Source: Xanthomonas translucens pv. translucens DSM 18974
GTDB taxonomy: Bacteria > Pseudomonadota > Gammaproteobacteria > Xanthomonadales > Xanthomonadaceae
Direction of reading: 5' to 3'
DNA: 6,504 nucleotides
NCBI RefSeq assembly: GCF_000331775.1
Contig: NZ_CAPJ01000526.1
Span: forward strand, 1-6,504
Part shown: positions 1 through 6,474 of the stretch, piece by piece
How positions within the stretch are numbered: the first letter of the stretch is position 1
Layout of the letters: each line of letters starts with the position of its first letter
Position numbers and translations under genes: made by a program
The notes under the pieces: model-generated
What the model was told of the DNA's origin: nothing
Seen by the model: the letters and a program-made list of their open reading frames with translations, nothing else
Databases searched by the model: none

Positions 1-207
1 CCTCTGGACCCTTTGTTGCATTTGTTGGACCCGCTTCGAACACCGGATCGATATCCACATGGCTCTGCTGTCCGCGGCCTGTTGCCGCATCTGCGCACGG
101 CGACTTCCGGAGTTTTGTTAGACGCTCTAAGGCTACCCCGCCGTAGAAGGGAGTGGTAGCATGATGACCTACACTCAGCCGCGAGCTATGCTTTGTTCAG
201 AGGTTTC
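1..207. other. Left edge, no supported gene
   Basis: This stretch lies downstream of the candidate effector gene and has mixed base composition. Plus-strand frame 1 is open from the window edge to a TAG at 157-159, about 52 codons, so the end of a gene entering from the left cannot be excluded, but the Leu/Arg-rich translation matches nothing I know. A 16-codon ATG reading frame at 161-211 follows a purine-rich stretch (agaaggga) and is too short to call. A 6-bp inverted repeat, GCTACC at 132-137 and GGTAGC at 155-160, surrounds a 17-base loop; no T run follows on either strand, so it is not a convincing terminator for the effector gene. Confidence 0.5.
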
Positions 208-1707
208 CTAGGCTTTCTTTGAAGATGAATCGCTCAGTGGATTCCAAATGGCGAGCCGATGGTTCGACCCAACGCCGAAAACACTGGCCGCAGTGACTTT
301 CTTGGAAGGCAAGTTATTTTTCTTAGTATATTTATCTACGGCCTGCTGGAGGAGGGATGATGCTCCGGTGTTGCAATTCCCAACCATGTCGGTTGCGTGT
401 GGAGGCAACCTTTGAAATCTCGGAGTGGAAACCAGAAAATGCTCACGGCGCCGAAAGTCCCCTTCGGGCTTAAAGTCTGAAGAGGGAACTCCTGTTCCAT
501 TACGGCCCAATATCTCGTCTTGGTAAAGCTGGTGAAGTGTAAATTGTTGCTTGGCTTCTAGAAGATCGATGCTGTCCACCTCAGAGATTTTTTTTAGCCA
601 AACTTTTTGCCCGATTTTTTTGGGAAGATTTTCAAATGCACGAAGATCCCGCTCCGGTGCTGGCGGCCTTTCAACTCTGTAATCACCGGCTTTCTTTGGC
701 CACATTTCCATCGTGGACAAAGGTAAAAGACGATAGATAGAAGAAATCTCGTTGTGTAATTCCAATGGATCGATCCCATCCACCCTAGCCCGGCAATAGG
801 ACTCATAGAACTCTTCGCGGGTAGAAAATGACGATCCAGAGAGAGCTGAAATTGCAGTCCGGACAGGTGCGGGCAACTTGTGGTTGATTTTCGAATTGGG
901 CTTGCCGATAAGACTGATAAGCAGCTTTTCATCTAAAATAACAGGGCCGCGTTTCGGATCGCCGCCAACTCCATACAATATTGCACCACTTTTGCGGCCC
1001 CGATCTGGATGTCCAGCCACCACGTAGCCATGCGTAGGAATGATATATCCGCGCGTATTCCTGTTGACGTAATAAACAGGAACTGCAGACAACATCTCGG
1101 TACCCCTGAGTCGCAGCTCTTGAAGTGCGGTATCGAATGCTTCCCGCTCCTTTCCCTCAGGTAGAAAGGGAAACCTGCCGGGATGTCGTGCATCTACAAC
1201 CTTCCCATCGCTGTCGCACTGGACGTCGATCAAGGCAGCTTCTCCGTTGACGACACGCGTTACCCTCAGCCAACCATCATCTAGATCGAGCATTGTTGCG
1301 TCTGGCCTTTCCTTTCCATCAGCCATGAATTCGACGAATGCTTGAATACGAGACTCGGCATCTCGCATCCCCAACATGGATTGAATTTTGTGGCTAATCT
1401 TTCCGCTAGCTGAGGTTGCTTGATTCCAATTAACTCTCTTTTTTTCTGCATATAGATTGGCTGCTCTTTGCGAATCTCTTGTGATTCTACCTCCCATCAT
1501 CCGCCTATGAGCGAGAGATTCATAGCCGCCGGAAGCCACGCGTACCGGAGCTTTACCCAGGCCGTGGAGTAAAGATACTCCAAGAGTATCATCATGCCTG
1601 GAGTAGCTGGAGTCAGACTGGCAAGATCCAGCTTCATGATTATATTCGTCAGACATTTTGGGGCTTGCGAGAGCAGTAGATTTTGAATTCCTCTTAATTC
1701 TTTCCAC
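208..1707 (-). CDS. Candidate type III secreted effector of unrecognised family (HrpX-regulated)
   Basis: A 499-residue soluble protein with no signal peptide and no membrane segment. I do not recognise its family. Three things point to a type III effector injected into plant cells: a perfect PIP box with a correctly spaced -10 element just upstream; an N-terminus typical of such effectors, with 10 serines in the first 50 residues and only one acidic residue in the first 15; and lower G+C than the neighbours (for example 31 of 60 bases at 841-900). The start is GTG at 1707-1705, chosen because GAGGA (1717-1713) sits 5 bases before it; the next in-frame Met, residue 18, has no Shine-Dalgarno. 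The stop is TAG at 208-210. The middle (about 205-260) is rich in Gly and Tyr, including THGYVVAGHP (225-234). The C-terminal part has VGNCNTGASS (Cys445) and NHRLAIWNP (His483), loosely like Cys/His pairs of papain-like enzymes; this is only a hint. The C-terminus is a Ser/Lys tail. The reading frame is intact, so it is probably not a pseudogene. Coding is certain enough; effector status is inference. Confidence 0.8.
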   Translation of the reverse strand: MERIKRNSKSTALASPKMSDEYNHEAGSCQSDSSYSRHDDTLGVSLLHGLGKAPVRVASGGYESLAHRRMMGGRITRDSQRAANLYAEKKRVNWNQATSASGKISHKIQSMLGMRDAESRIQAFVEFMADGKERPDATMLDLDDGWLRVTRVVNGEAALIDVQCDSDGKVVDARHPGRFPFLPEGKEREAFDTALQELRLRGTEMLSAVPVYYVNRNTRGYIIPTHGYVVAGHPDRGRKSGAILYGVGGDPKRGPVILDEKLLISLIGKPNSKINHKLPAPVRTAISALSGSSFSTREEFYESYCRARVDGIDPLELHNEISSIYRLLPLSTMEMWPKKAGDYRVERPPAPERDLRAFENLPKKIGQKVWLKKISEVDSIDLLEAKQQFTLHQLYQDEILGRNGTGVPSSDFKPEGDFRRREHFLVSTPRFQRLPPHATDMVGNCNTGASSLLQQAVDKYTKKNNLPSKKVTAASVFGVGSNHRLAIWNPLSDSSSKKA

Positions 1708-1712
1708 TATAG

Positions 1713-1717
1713 TCCTC
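1713..1717 (-). promoter_or_regulatory. Ribosome binding site deciding the GTG start
   Basis: On the minus strand GAGGA lies 5 bases before GTG 1707-1705. No in-frame ATG occurs between the -10 element and this GTG, and the first internal ATG (residue 18) is preceded by a pyrimidine/A-rich stretch without a Shine-Dalgarno. This supports GTG initiation, and with it an N-terminus that contains the basic, serine-rich leader expected for type III secretion. Confidence 0.65.
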
Positions 1718-1746
1718 GGCAGATGGTTTTATATTCTCTTCGCATG

Positions 1747-1752
1747 AATATA
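1747..1752 (-). promoter_or_regulatory. -10 element of HrpX-dependent promoter
   Basis: Read on the minus strand, TATATT (1752-1747) fits the YANNNT -10 consensus reported for HrpX-dependent promoters. It begins 32 bases after the end of the PIP box, inside the usual 30-32 base spacing. Transcription would start around 1740, giving a leader of roughly 30 bases before the GTG start. The surrounding sequence is very AT-rich, so several TA hexamers occur; this one is preferred because of its spacing. Confidence 0.65.
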
Positions 1753-1784
1753 ATTAATTCTTCACAAGGAATATATTTTCATTT

Positions 1785-1809
1785 GCGAAAATAAAAACAC
1801 TTTTGCGAA
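1785..1809 (-). promoter_or_regulatory. Perfect PIP box (HrpX binding site)
   Basis: The minus strand reads TTCGC (1809-1805), 15 bases, TTCGC (1789-1785), an exact match to the plant-inducible promoter box TTCGC-N15-TTCGC bound by the AraC-type regulator HrpX. With the -10 element 32 bases further on and a start codon 78 bases downstream (1785 to 1707), the arrangement is the standard one for hrp operons and type III effector genes of Xanthomonas (and HrpB targets in Ralstonia). It predicts induction in planta and in hrp-inducing minimal medium through HrpG and HrpX. Confidence 0.88.
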
Positions 1810-1953
1810 GTCTATGGGTAATTATTTTATAATTTTCGCAACTCAGTGCCGGATAATATTCGCGGTCTGCGGTTGATGTGAGCACCGGTGTATGTTGAGA
1901 GGTGTTAAAAACCTTAGGGTCAGGTTCACGTATCGTTTGAGTTGGTTGCTTTG

Positions 1954-1983
1954 CGCAGGCGGTGTGCGGGCCTGATGCCTGCG
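1954..1983. repeat. Short GC-rich inverted repeat
   Basis: CGCAGGC at 1954-1960 is the exact reverse complement of GCCTGCG at 1977-1983, with a 16-base spacer. It could fold in RNA from either strand. No T run follows on either side, so a Rho-independent terminator is not supported. It lies about 170 bases after the GH35 stop and upstream of the effector promoter. Confidence 0.3.
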
Positions 1984-2107
1984 AAGCGCTGGGTCTTTGA
2001 TTGGACCATGCGGCGCCCGTATAGGCTAAACGCTAGCATCGGTGGAAACTGCCACAAGCCAAAGCCGCTCGACGATCATCGGCGGCCCGGGGCGTTGACG
2101 TACTGCT

Positions 2108-2139
2108 GTGCCATCCGAATGCAGCGGATAGTGCGGCAC
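2108..2139 (-). terminator. Possible imperfect terminator hairpin after the GH35 gene
   Basis: Ten bases past the GH35 stop codon the minus-strand RNA can form a two-part stem: GTGCC with GGCAC (2139-2135 and 2112-2108) and ATCCG with CGGAT (2129-2125 and 2117-2113), with a 7-base loop and a 5-base bulge (2134-2130). Its position suits the end of the nix transcript. There is no U run after it, so if it terminates it would not be a classical intrinsic terminator; it may equally be a 3' processing barrier or chance. Confidence 0.3.
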
Positions 2140-2149
2140 GCTCGGTGGC

Positions 2150-3997
2150 TCAGCCGCCCGGCGCACTCCAAACCTGCTCCTTCACCCCCCGCACGCTCGC
2201 CTCCGCCGCGCTATCCAGATCGAACACGATCACGCTGTTCTCGCCTTTGCGCTGGAACGGCGCCGGGACATACAGCGCCCGCTGCGGCCCGATGTTCCAA
2301 TGCCGCCCCAGGTTGTGGCCGTTGGCCCAGGCGACGCCTTTGCCGAAGGCCTGCATGTCCAGGAAGGTGTCGGTGGGCGTGGCGATCTTGACGGTGCCGC
2401 GGTGGAAGGCGGGACCTTCGACCTTGGCGGTGGTCCAGCCGGTGAGCTTGCTCGGGTCGTCCATCGGCAGGGAGAAGGTCTGCCAGCCGGTCAGCGGCTT
2501 GCCGTTGAGTAGCACGGGATCGACCAGGCCGGCGCGGCCGTCGGGCAGGTGGGTGCCGTAGTTGATGCGGCCGCCGTTTTCCACCAGCACGTCCACGGTG
2601 TGGGGGCCGGCGGGGATGTCCACGTCCACGGCCACTTGCTGCAGGCGGCGCTCGGCGCTGCCGGCGAGGCTGCGATCGACATAGACGCGGGCGTAGTCGC
2701 GCACGTCGCCCAGGTACAGGCTGCCCTTGCGCGGGCCGGTGACGGTGGTGCGGTAGAGGATGTAGCCGTAGGCCTGGCCGTAGCGCTCCATCGGTTGCGG
2801 GGTGTCGGTGGTGGCGGCCGGCGCGGGCAGGTTGTCCCAGAGCGAGGCCGATTCGCGCAGCGGGGTGGCCGGTAGTTCGGCGAAGCGGATGGGCTTGGGC
2901 AGGGCGGGGGGTTGTACGCCGGTGATGCGGGCGATGGCGTCGCGGAACAGGGCGAACTTGGGGGTGGGGCGGCCGGCTTCGTCGAGCACGGCGTCGTAGT
3001 CGTAGCTGGTGGTCTGCGGGGCGTAGTGGTCGCTGGCGTTCTTCTGGAAGTTGGCGCCGTTCATGAAGCCGAAGCTGGTGCCGCCGACGAACATGTAGAT
3101 GTTCGCGGAATGGCCCTGGCGCAGGATCCATTCGAATTCGCTGGCTTGTTTTTTGGCGTCGGTGTTGGCGTGTTTGTCGCCCCACTGGTCGAACCAGCCG
3201 GCCCAGTATTCGCCCACCATCTGCGGTTGGCCGGGGCGGAATTTGCTCAGGGTCTGGAACGCTTTTTCGGCGTCGCCGGGGCCGAAGTTCACCACGGCCA
3301 GGGTGTCGGGCAGGGTGCCGTTGGCCAGCACGTCGGCGCCGTCGGCGGTGAACAGCAGGGCCTTGTCGAAGCCGGCCTTGACGAACATGGTGCGGTTGGC
3401 CTGCATGTAGACGTGGTCGTCGTCGTAGGAGCCGTATTCGTTCTCGACCTGCACGGCGATGACGGGGCCGCCGTTGCGGTTGAGCTTGGGCTTGACCTGC
3501 GCGGCGACGGCGTCGAGGTAGGCCTGGCTGGCGGCGAGGAAGCGCGGGTCCTGGCTGCGCACGCGCAGGCCGGGTTGGGCGAACAGCCAGGCGGGGTAGC
3601 CGCCGGCTTCCCATTCGGCGCAGACGTAGGGGCCGGGGCGCAGGATGACGTTGAGGCCCTGGGCGGCGGCGGCGTCGATGAAGGCGGCCAGGTCGTTGTT
3701 GCCGCTGAAGTCGAACTGGCCCTGGCGCGGTTCGACCAGGTTCCAGAACACGTAGGTCTCCACGGTGTTCAGGCCCATGGCGCGCGCTTTCTGCAGGCGG
3801 TCTTTCCAGTAGGCGCGCGGGATGCGCTGGAAGTGGATGGCGCCGGAGATGATCTGGTACGGCTTGCCGTCGCGGGTGAAGTGGTCGCCCTGGGTGGCGA
3901 CGGCGGGCCAGGAGGTGGCTGCGTGCGTCGGCTGTGCGGATGCCGGCAGGGACAGCAGGAGCGACAGGGCAAGGGCGGACAGGGAGCGGCGCAGCAT
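2150..3997 (-). CDS. nixL: GH35 beta-galactosidase, exported (nixL-like)
   Basis: A retaining beta-galactosidase that should release terminal beta-linked galactose from glycans. The 615-residue length fits bacterial GH35 enzymes. Residues 1-21 are a Sec signal peptide (MLRRS, a Leu/Ala core, PASA before Gln22). The catalytic TIM barrel spans about 35-360, with the family motif PYQIISGAIHFQRIP (47-60) and the substrate-pocket stretch RPGPYVCAEWEAGG (120-133). By family knowledge the acid/base is Glu187 in VENEYGSY and the nucleophile Glu263 in VGEYWAGWFDQWG. The rest forms two galactose-binding-like jelly-roll domains (about 385-480 and 500-600), the second with the typical GVAWANGHNLGRHWNIGPQ signature. 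The ATG at 3997 is set by the signal peptide; its Shine-Dalgarno is weak (AGAGA, 8 bases away). It follows the GH92 gene on the same strand after 122 bases and is probably cotranscribed. The name nixL rests on family plus gene order next to the GH92 gene in the Xanthomonas N-glycan cluster; in plant glycans a likely target is Lewis-a-type galactose, which is inference. Confidence 0.92.
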   Translation of the reverse strand: MLRRSLSALALSLLLSLPASAQPTHAATSWPAVATQGDHFTRDGKPYQIISGAIHFQRIPRAYWKDRLQKARAMGLNTVETYVFWNLVEPRQGQFDFSGNNDLAAFIDAAAAQGLNVILRPGPYVCAEWEAGGYPAWLFAQPGLRVRSQDPRFLAASQAYLDAVAAQVKPKLNRNGGPVIAVQVENEYGSYDDDHVYMQANRTMFVKAGFDKALLFTADGADVLANGTLPDTLAVVNFGPGDAEKAFQTLSKFRPGQPQMVGEYWAGWFDQWGDKHANTDAKKQASEFEWILRQGHSANIYMFVGGTSFGFMNGANFQKNASDHYAPQTTSYDYDAVLDEAGRPTPKFALFRDAIARITGVQPPALPKPIRFAELPATPLRESASLWDNLPAPAATTDTPQPMERYGQAYGYILYRTTVTGPRKGSLYLGDVRDYARVYVDRSLAGSAERRLQQVAVDVDIPAGPHTVDVLVENGGRINYGTHLPDGRAGLVDPVLLNGKPLTGWQTFSLPMDDPSKLTGWTTAKVEGPAFHRGTVKIATPTDTFLDMQAFGKGVAWANGHNLGRHWNIGPQRALYVPAPFQRKGENSVIVFDLDSAAEASVRGVKEQVWSAPGG

Positions 3998-4035
3998 GTG
4001 GGGGGTCTCTGGCTGGGGTGAAGTTTGGCTTTTTT

Positions 4036-4105
4036 TGTAGGAGCGGCTTCAGCCGCGACCGGGCGTGACCGGTGAGTTTCGGTCGCGGCTGAAGCCGCTC
4101 CTACA
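4036..4105. repeat. Inverted pair of GTAG-type REP palindromes (BIME-like)
   Basis: Positions 4036-4061 and 4080-4105 are exact reverse complements over 26 bases, with an 18-base spacer. Each arm begins, read inward, with GTAG followed by GAGCGGCTTCAGCCGC, which is itself a palindrome (GCGGC, TTCA, GCCGC). A GTAG head on a GC-rich palindrome is the hallmark of REP elements of Xanthomonas and Stenotrophomonas, believed to be moved by REP-associated tyrosine transposases encoded elsewhere. It sits 14 bases after the GH92 stop and 38 bases before the GH35 start, so it would form a very stable stem-loop in the joint mRNA. Seven T's (4030-4036) flank it on the plus-strand 5' side, which become A's in the minus-strand RNA, so it is not an intrinsic terminator for the GH92 gene. 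Confidence 0.9.
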
Positions 4106-4119
4106 GGGAGCAGTGCTTA

Positions 4120-6462
4120 TCACTCGAAAGAGGGCGGCAAATCTGCTTTGGCTGCGCCGAAGGCGGGATTCGGCTTCGGCCCCATCTCCAGTTCCAGGGT
4201 GCCGCCGGCGGCGAGGTCGGCGTGGCGCAGCCAGCTGCGGGTGTAGGGTTTGCCGTTCCAGCGGGCGCGCTGGATGTAGACGTTGGCGGCGCTGTTGCCG
4301 TGGGCGACGATGCTGAGGGTGCGGCCGTGGCCGACATCGACGTCGGCGCGCTTGAACAGCGGGCTGCCGAGCACGTAGGTGGCGCTGACCGGGTCCACGG
4401 CGTAGAAGCCCAATGCGCTGAGCACGAACCAGGCGCTCATCTGCCCGCAGTCTTCGTTGCCGGACAGGCCGTTGCGCGCGTCGTGGTACTGCTCGCGCAG
4501 CAGCCGCCGCACCATCGCCTGGGTCTTGTAGGGCTGGCCGGCGTAGGCGAACAGGTAGGCCACGTGGTGGCTGGGTTCGTTGCCGTGCGCGTACTGGCCG
4601 ACCATGCCGTCGATGTCCGGTGGGGTGCCGGCCGGCAGGTCGGAGCTGGTGGCAAACAGTTCGTCGAGTTTGGCGAGGAAGCCGTCGCGGCCGCCGAACA
4701 GCTCCATGTAGCCGTACAGGTCGTGCTGGTTGAGGAAGGTGGCCTGCCAGGCGTTGGATTCGGTGAAGTCGTGCCACTTCGCCATGTGGCCTATCGCGCG
4801 TGGGTTGAACGGGGCGACCCAGTCGCCGTTGCTCAGCCGCGGTTGCATGAAGCCGCTGGCGCGGTTGAACACGTTGCGGTAGTTGCGCGAGCGTTCGCGC
4901 AAGGCGCGCGCCTCTTTGGTGGCGCCGGCGGCCTGCGCCAGGTGCGCCACCGCCCAGTCGTCGTAGGCGTATTCGAGGGTGCGGCTGACCGCTTCGGCTA
5001 CCGTGTCGCTGGGGATGTAGCCGCGCTTGCGGTATTCGTCCAGGCCGTGCGTGGTGTCGTCCATGGCGCGCTTGCGGTAGGCCGGCCAGGCGGCGGCGTA
5101 GTCGATGCCGGTGAAGCCCTTGGCGTGCGCTTCGGCCAGCACCACGGCAGAGTGGTAGCCGATCATGCAGCCGGTCTCCACGCCTTGCAGCGGCCAGATG
5201 CCGACGCCGTCCGGGCATTCGTTGGCGCCGCGCACCAGGCATTGCACCAGGTCGGGTACGCGCTCGGGCTGCACCAGGGTCAGCAAGGGGTGCAGGGCGC
5301 GGTAGGTGTCCCACAGCGAGTAGGTGCTGTAGTTGTGGTAGCCGGCGGGCGCCTGGTGCACCTGCAGATCCATGCCGCGGTAGCGGCCATCGGTGTCGCT
5401 GAACAGGGTGGGCGCGAGCAGGCTGTGGTACAGGCCGGTGTAGAAGATGCGGCGTTGCGCGTCGTCGTCGCTGTCGATACGCACGCGCGCCAGTTCCTTC
5501 TCCCACGCGGCCACCGCGGCGGCGTGCACGCGCGCAAAATCGAAGTCGGGCAGTTCGGCGTCGAGGTTGGCCAGGGCGTTCTCCGCGCTGACCGCGGAGA
5601 TGCCGACCTTGACCAGCAACGGCGCGTCGGCCGCATCGGGATAGTGCAGCGCCACCTTCAGCTGGGTGCCGTCGGCCTGGCGCGCGCCGGCCGCCAGCGG
5701 CTGGTCTTCGGAATACAGCTGGGCCGTGGCGAATGGCCGCGACAGGCGCATGGCGAAGTAGAGGTAGCGGCCCTTCGCCCATTGGTAGACGCGGCGCCCG
5801 CCGGTGAGGGTGCGCGCATCGACGATGCGCAGTTGCGCGTCGCTGACCCGGGTTGCGCCCCCCGGTTTGTCCTGCATGCCGTGGCACAGGTCCAGCAGCA
5901 GGTGCGCTGGCTTGCCTTTCGGGAAGTGGTAGCGGTGCAGGCCGGCACGCGCGGTGGCGGTCAGTTCGGCGTGCACGCCGCTGTCCTTCAGGCGCACGCG
6001 GTAGTAGCCGGGCGAGGCGGCTTCGTCGGCGTGGTCGTAGCGCGAGCGGTAGCCGGTGTCCGGATTTTCCAGCGTGCCGGGGACCAGCTTGACCTCGCCG
6101 GTGGCGGGGACGACCAGGAAATCGAGCATGTCGCCGATGCCGGTGCCGGACAGGTGGGTGTGCGAGAAGCCCATGATCGAGCCGTCGGCCTCGTGGTAGC
6201 CGGAGCACGCATCCCACACTGCGTTGTAGGTGTCCGGGCTCAGCTGCACCATGCCGAACGGCAGCGTGGCGCCGGGGAAGGTGTGGCCGTGGCCGCCGGT
6301 GCCGATGAACACGTCGACGTGGCGGCTGAACTCGGCCTTGGCGCGCGCGTCGGCGGGCAGCGCGTAGTTGCCGGCGCGCGCTTGCGCCAAGCGGGCGATG
6401 CCGCTGCTGCCGAACAGGGCCAGGGCGATGGCGCCCTGCAGGAAACCGCGTCGTGTGGCCAT
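4120..6462 (-). CDS. nixK: GH92 alpha-mannosidase, Tat-exported (nixK-like)
   Basis: A calcium-dependent, inverting exo-alpha-mannosidase. The 780 residues match the usual GH92 size. The N-terminus holds a twin-arginine signal (TRRGFLQG, residues 3-10, then a short hydrophobic stretch ending near ARA30), so the enzyme should be exported folded. The N-terminal beta-sandwich begins with HVDVFIGTGGHGHTFPGA (48-65) and LPFGMVQLSPDT (67-78); the (alpha/alpha)6 catalytic domain has SLWDTYRALHPL (382-393), GNEPSHHVAYLFAYAG (627-642) and GLSGNEDCGQMSAWFVLSALGFY (665-687). By family knowledge Glu629 is the probable general acid and the acidic pair around Glu670/Asp671 supplies the base. The ATG at 6462 is preceded by AAGGA at 7 bases. 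The GH35 gene lies downstream on the same strand, with an inverted REP pair between them. In X. campestris, NixK (GH92) removes the alpha-1,3-mannose from plant N-glycans before NixI and NixJ act; the name here rests on family and order with a GH35 gene, and another GH92 paralogue cannot be excluded. Confidence 0.93.
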   Translation of the reverse strand: MATRRGFLQGAIALALFGSSGIARLAQARAGNYALPADARAKAEFSRHVDVFIGTGGHGHTFPGATLPFGMVQLSPDTYNAVWDACSGYHEADGSIMGFSHTHLSGTGIGDMLDFLVVPATGEVKLVPGTLENPDTGYRSRYDHADEAASPGYYRVRLKDSGVHAELTATARAGLHRYHFPKGKPAHLLLDLCHGMQDKPGGATRVSDAQLRIVDARTLTGGRRVYQWAKGRYLYFAMRLSRPFATAQLYSEDQPLAAGARQADGTQLKVALHYPDAADAPLLVKVGISAVSAENALANLDAELPDFDFARVHAAAVAAWEKELARVRIDSDDDAQRRIFYTGLYHSLLAPTLFSDTDGRYRGMDLQVHQAPAGYHNYSTYSLWDTYRALHPLLTLVQPERVPDLVQCLVRGANECPDGVGIWPLQGVETGCMIGYHSAVVLAEAHAKGFTGIDYAAAWPAYRKRAMDDTTHGLDEYRKRGYIPSDTVAEAVSRTLEYAYDDWAVAHLAQAAGATKEARALRERSRNYRNVFNRASGFMQPRLSNGDWVAPFNPRAIGHMAKWHDFTESNAWQATFLNQHDLYGYMELFGGRDGFLAKLDELFATSSDLPAGTPPDIDGMVGQYAHGNEPSHHVAYLFAYAGQPYKTQAMVRRLLREQYHDARNGLSGNEDCGQMSAWFVLSALGFYAVDPVSATYVLGSPLFKRADVDVGHGRTLSIVAHGNSAANVYIQRARWNGKPYTRSWLRHADLAAGGTLELEMGPKPNPAFGAAKADLPPSFE

Positions 6463-6469
6463 GGTGCTG

Positions 6470-6474
6470 TCCTT
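6470..6474 (-). promoter_or_regulatory. Ribosome binding site of the GH92 gene
   Basis: AAGGA on the minus strand ends 7 bases before the ATG at 6462-6460. Together with the twin-arginine motif beginning at residue 3, this fixes the start. The 30 bases beyond it to the window edge show no clear promoter, compatible with expression from further upstream in the cluster. Confidence 0.6.

Larger units (their letters stand above)
1708..2149. other. Gene-free region between candidate effector and GH35 gene
   Basis: The region falls into two parts. From about 1720 to 1860 it is extremely AT-rich (15 G+C of 60 at 1741-1800) and carries the effector promoter. From about 1861 to 2149 it is G+C-rich and I see no credible gene; the open frame on the plus strand from 1942 is an extension of GH35 antisense sequence with a basic, low-complexity translation. 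Two hairpin-forming repeats (1954-1983 and 2108-2139) are present. The change in composition suggests a junction between the ancestral nix flank and acquired DNA, but no target duplication, integrase or tRNA is visible. Confidence 0.6.

Noticed and set aside
1..159. Possible end of an insertion sequence or transposase gene at the left edge
   Set aside because: The stretch around 110-135 (tttgttagacgctct) recalls termini of some insertion sequences, and frame 1 is open from the edge, but no inverted terminal repeat, target duplication or transposase motif can be shown within the window.
594..1193. Two smaller minus-strand reading frames (594-932 and 933-1193) inside the effector gene
   Set aside because: They lie in another frame of the 499-codon gene, have no ribosome binding site of note and no recognisable content.
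1828..1833. Perfect TATAAT on the plus strand as a sigma-70 -10 box
   Set aside because: No -35 element lies at 16-18 bases upstream, the surrounding block is so AT-rich that the hexamer is expected by chance, and no plus-strand gene follows.
1835..1863. Second pair of TTCGC motifs on the plus strand as another PIP box
   Set aside because: The gap between the two half sites is 19 bases rather than 15, and no gene starts downstream on that strand.
2912..4021. Long 369-codon plus-strand reading frame opposite the GH35 gene
   Set aside because: It is the antisense of a G+C-rich gene; its Gly/Val/Ala-rich repetitive translation has no recognisable domain and the opposite strand carries a clear GH35 enzyme.
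4030..4105. REP inverted repeat as an intrinsic terminator of the GH92 gene
   Set aside because: The T run lies before the hairpin on the plus strand and becomes a run of A's after it on the minus-strand RNA, the reverse of what is needed.
4049..6217. 722-codon minus-strand reading frame overlapping the GH92 gene
   Set aside because: It is an Arg/Pro/Ala-rich frame shadow of the GH92 gene caused by high G+C and runs into the REP repeat; the GH92 frame has all family motifs.
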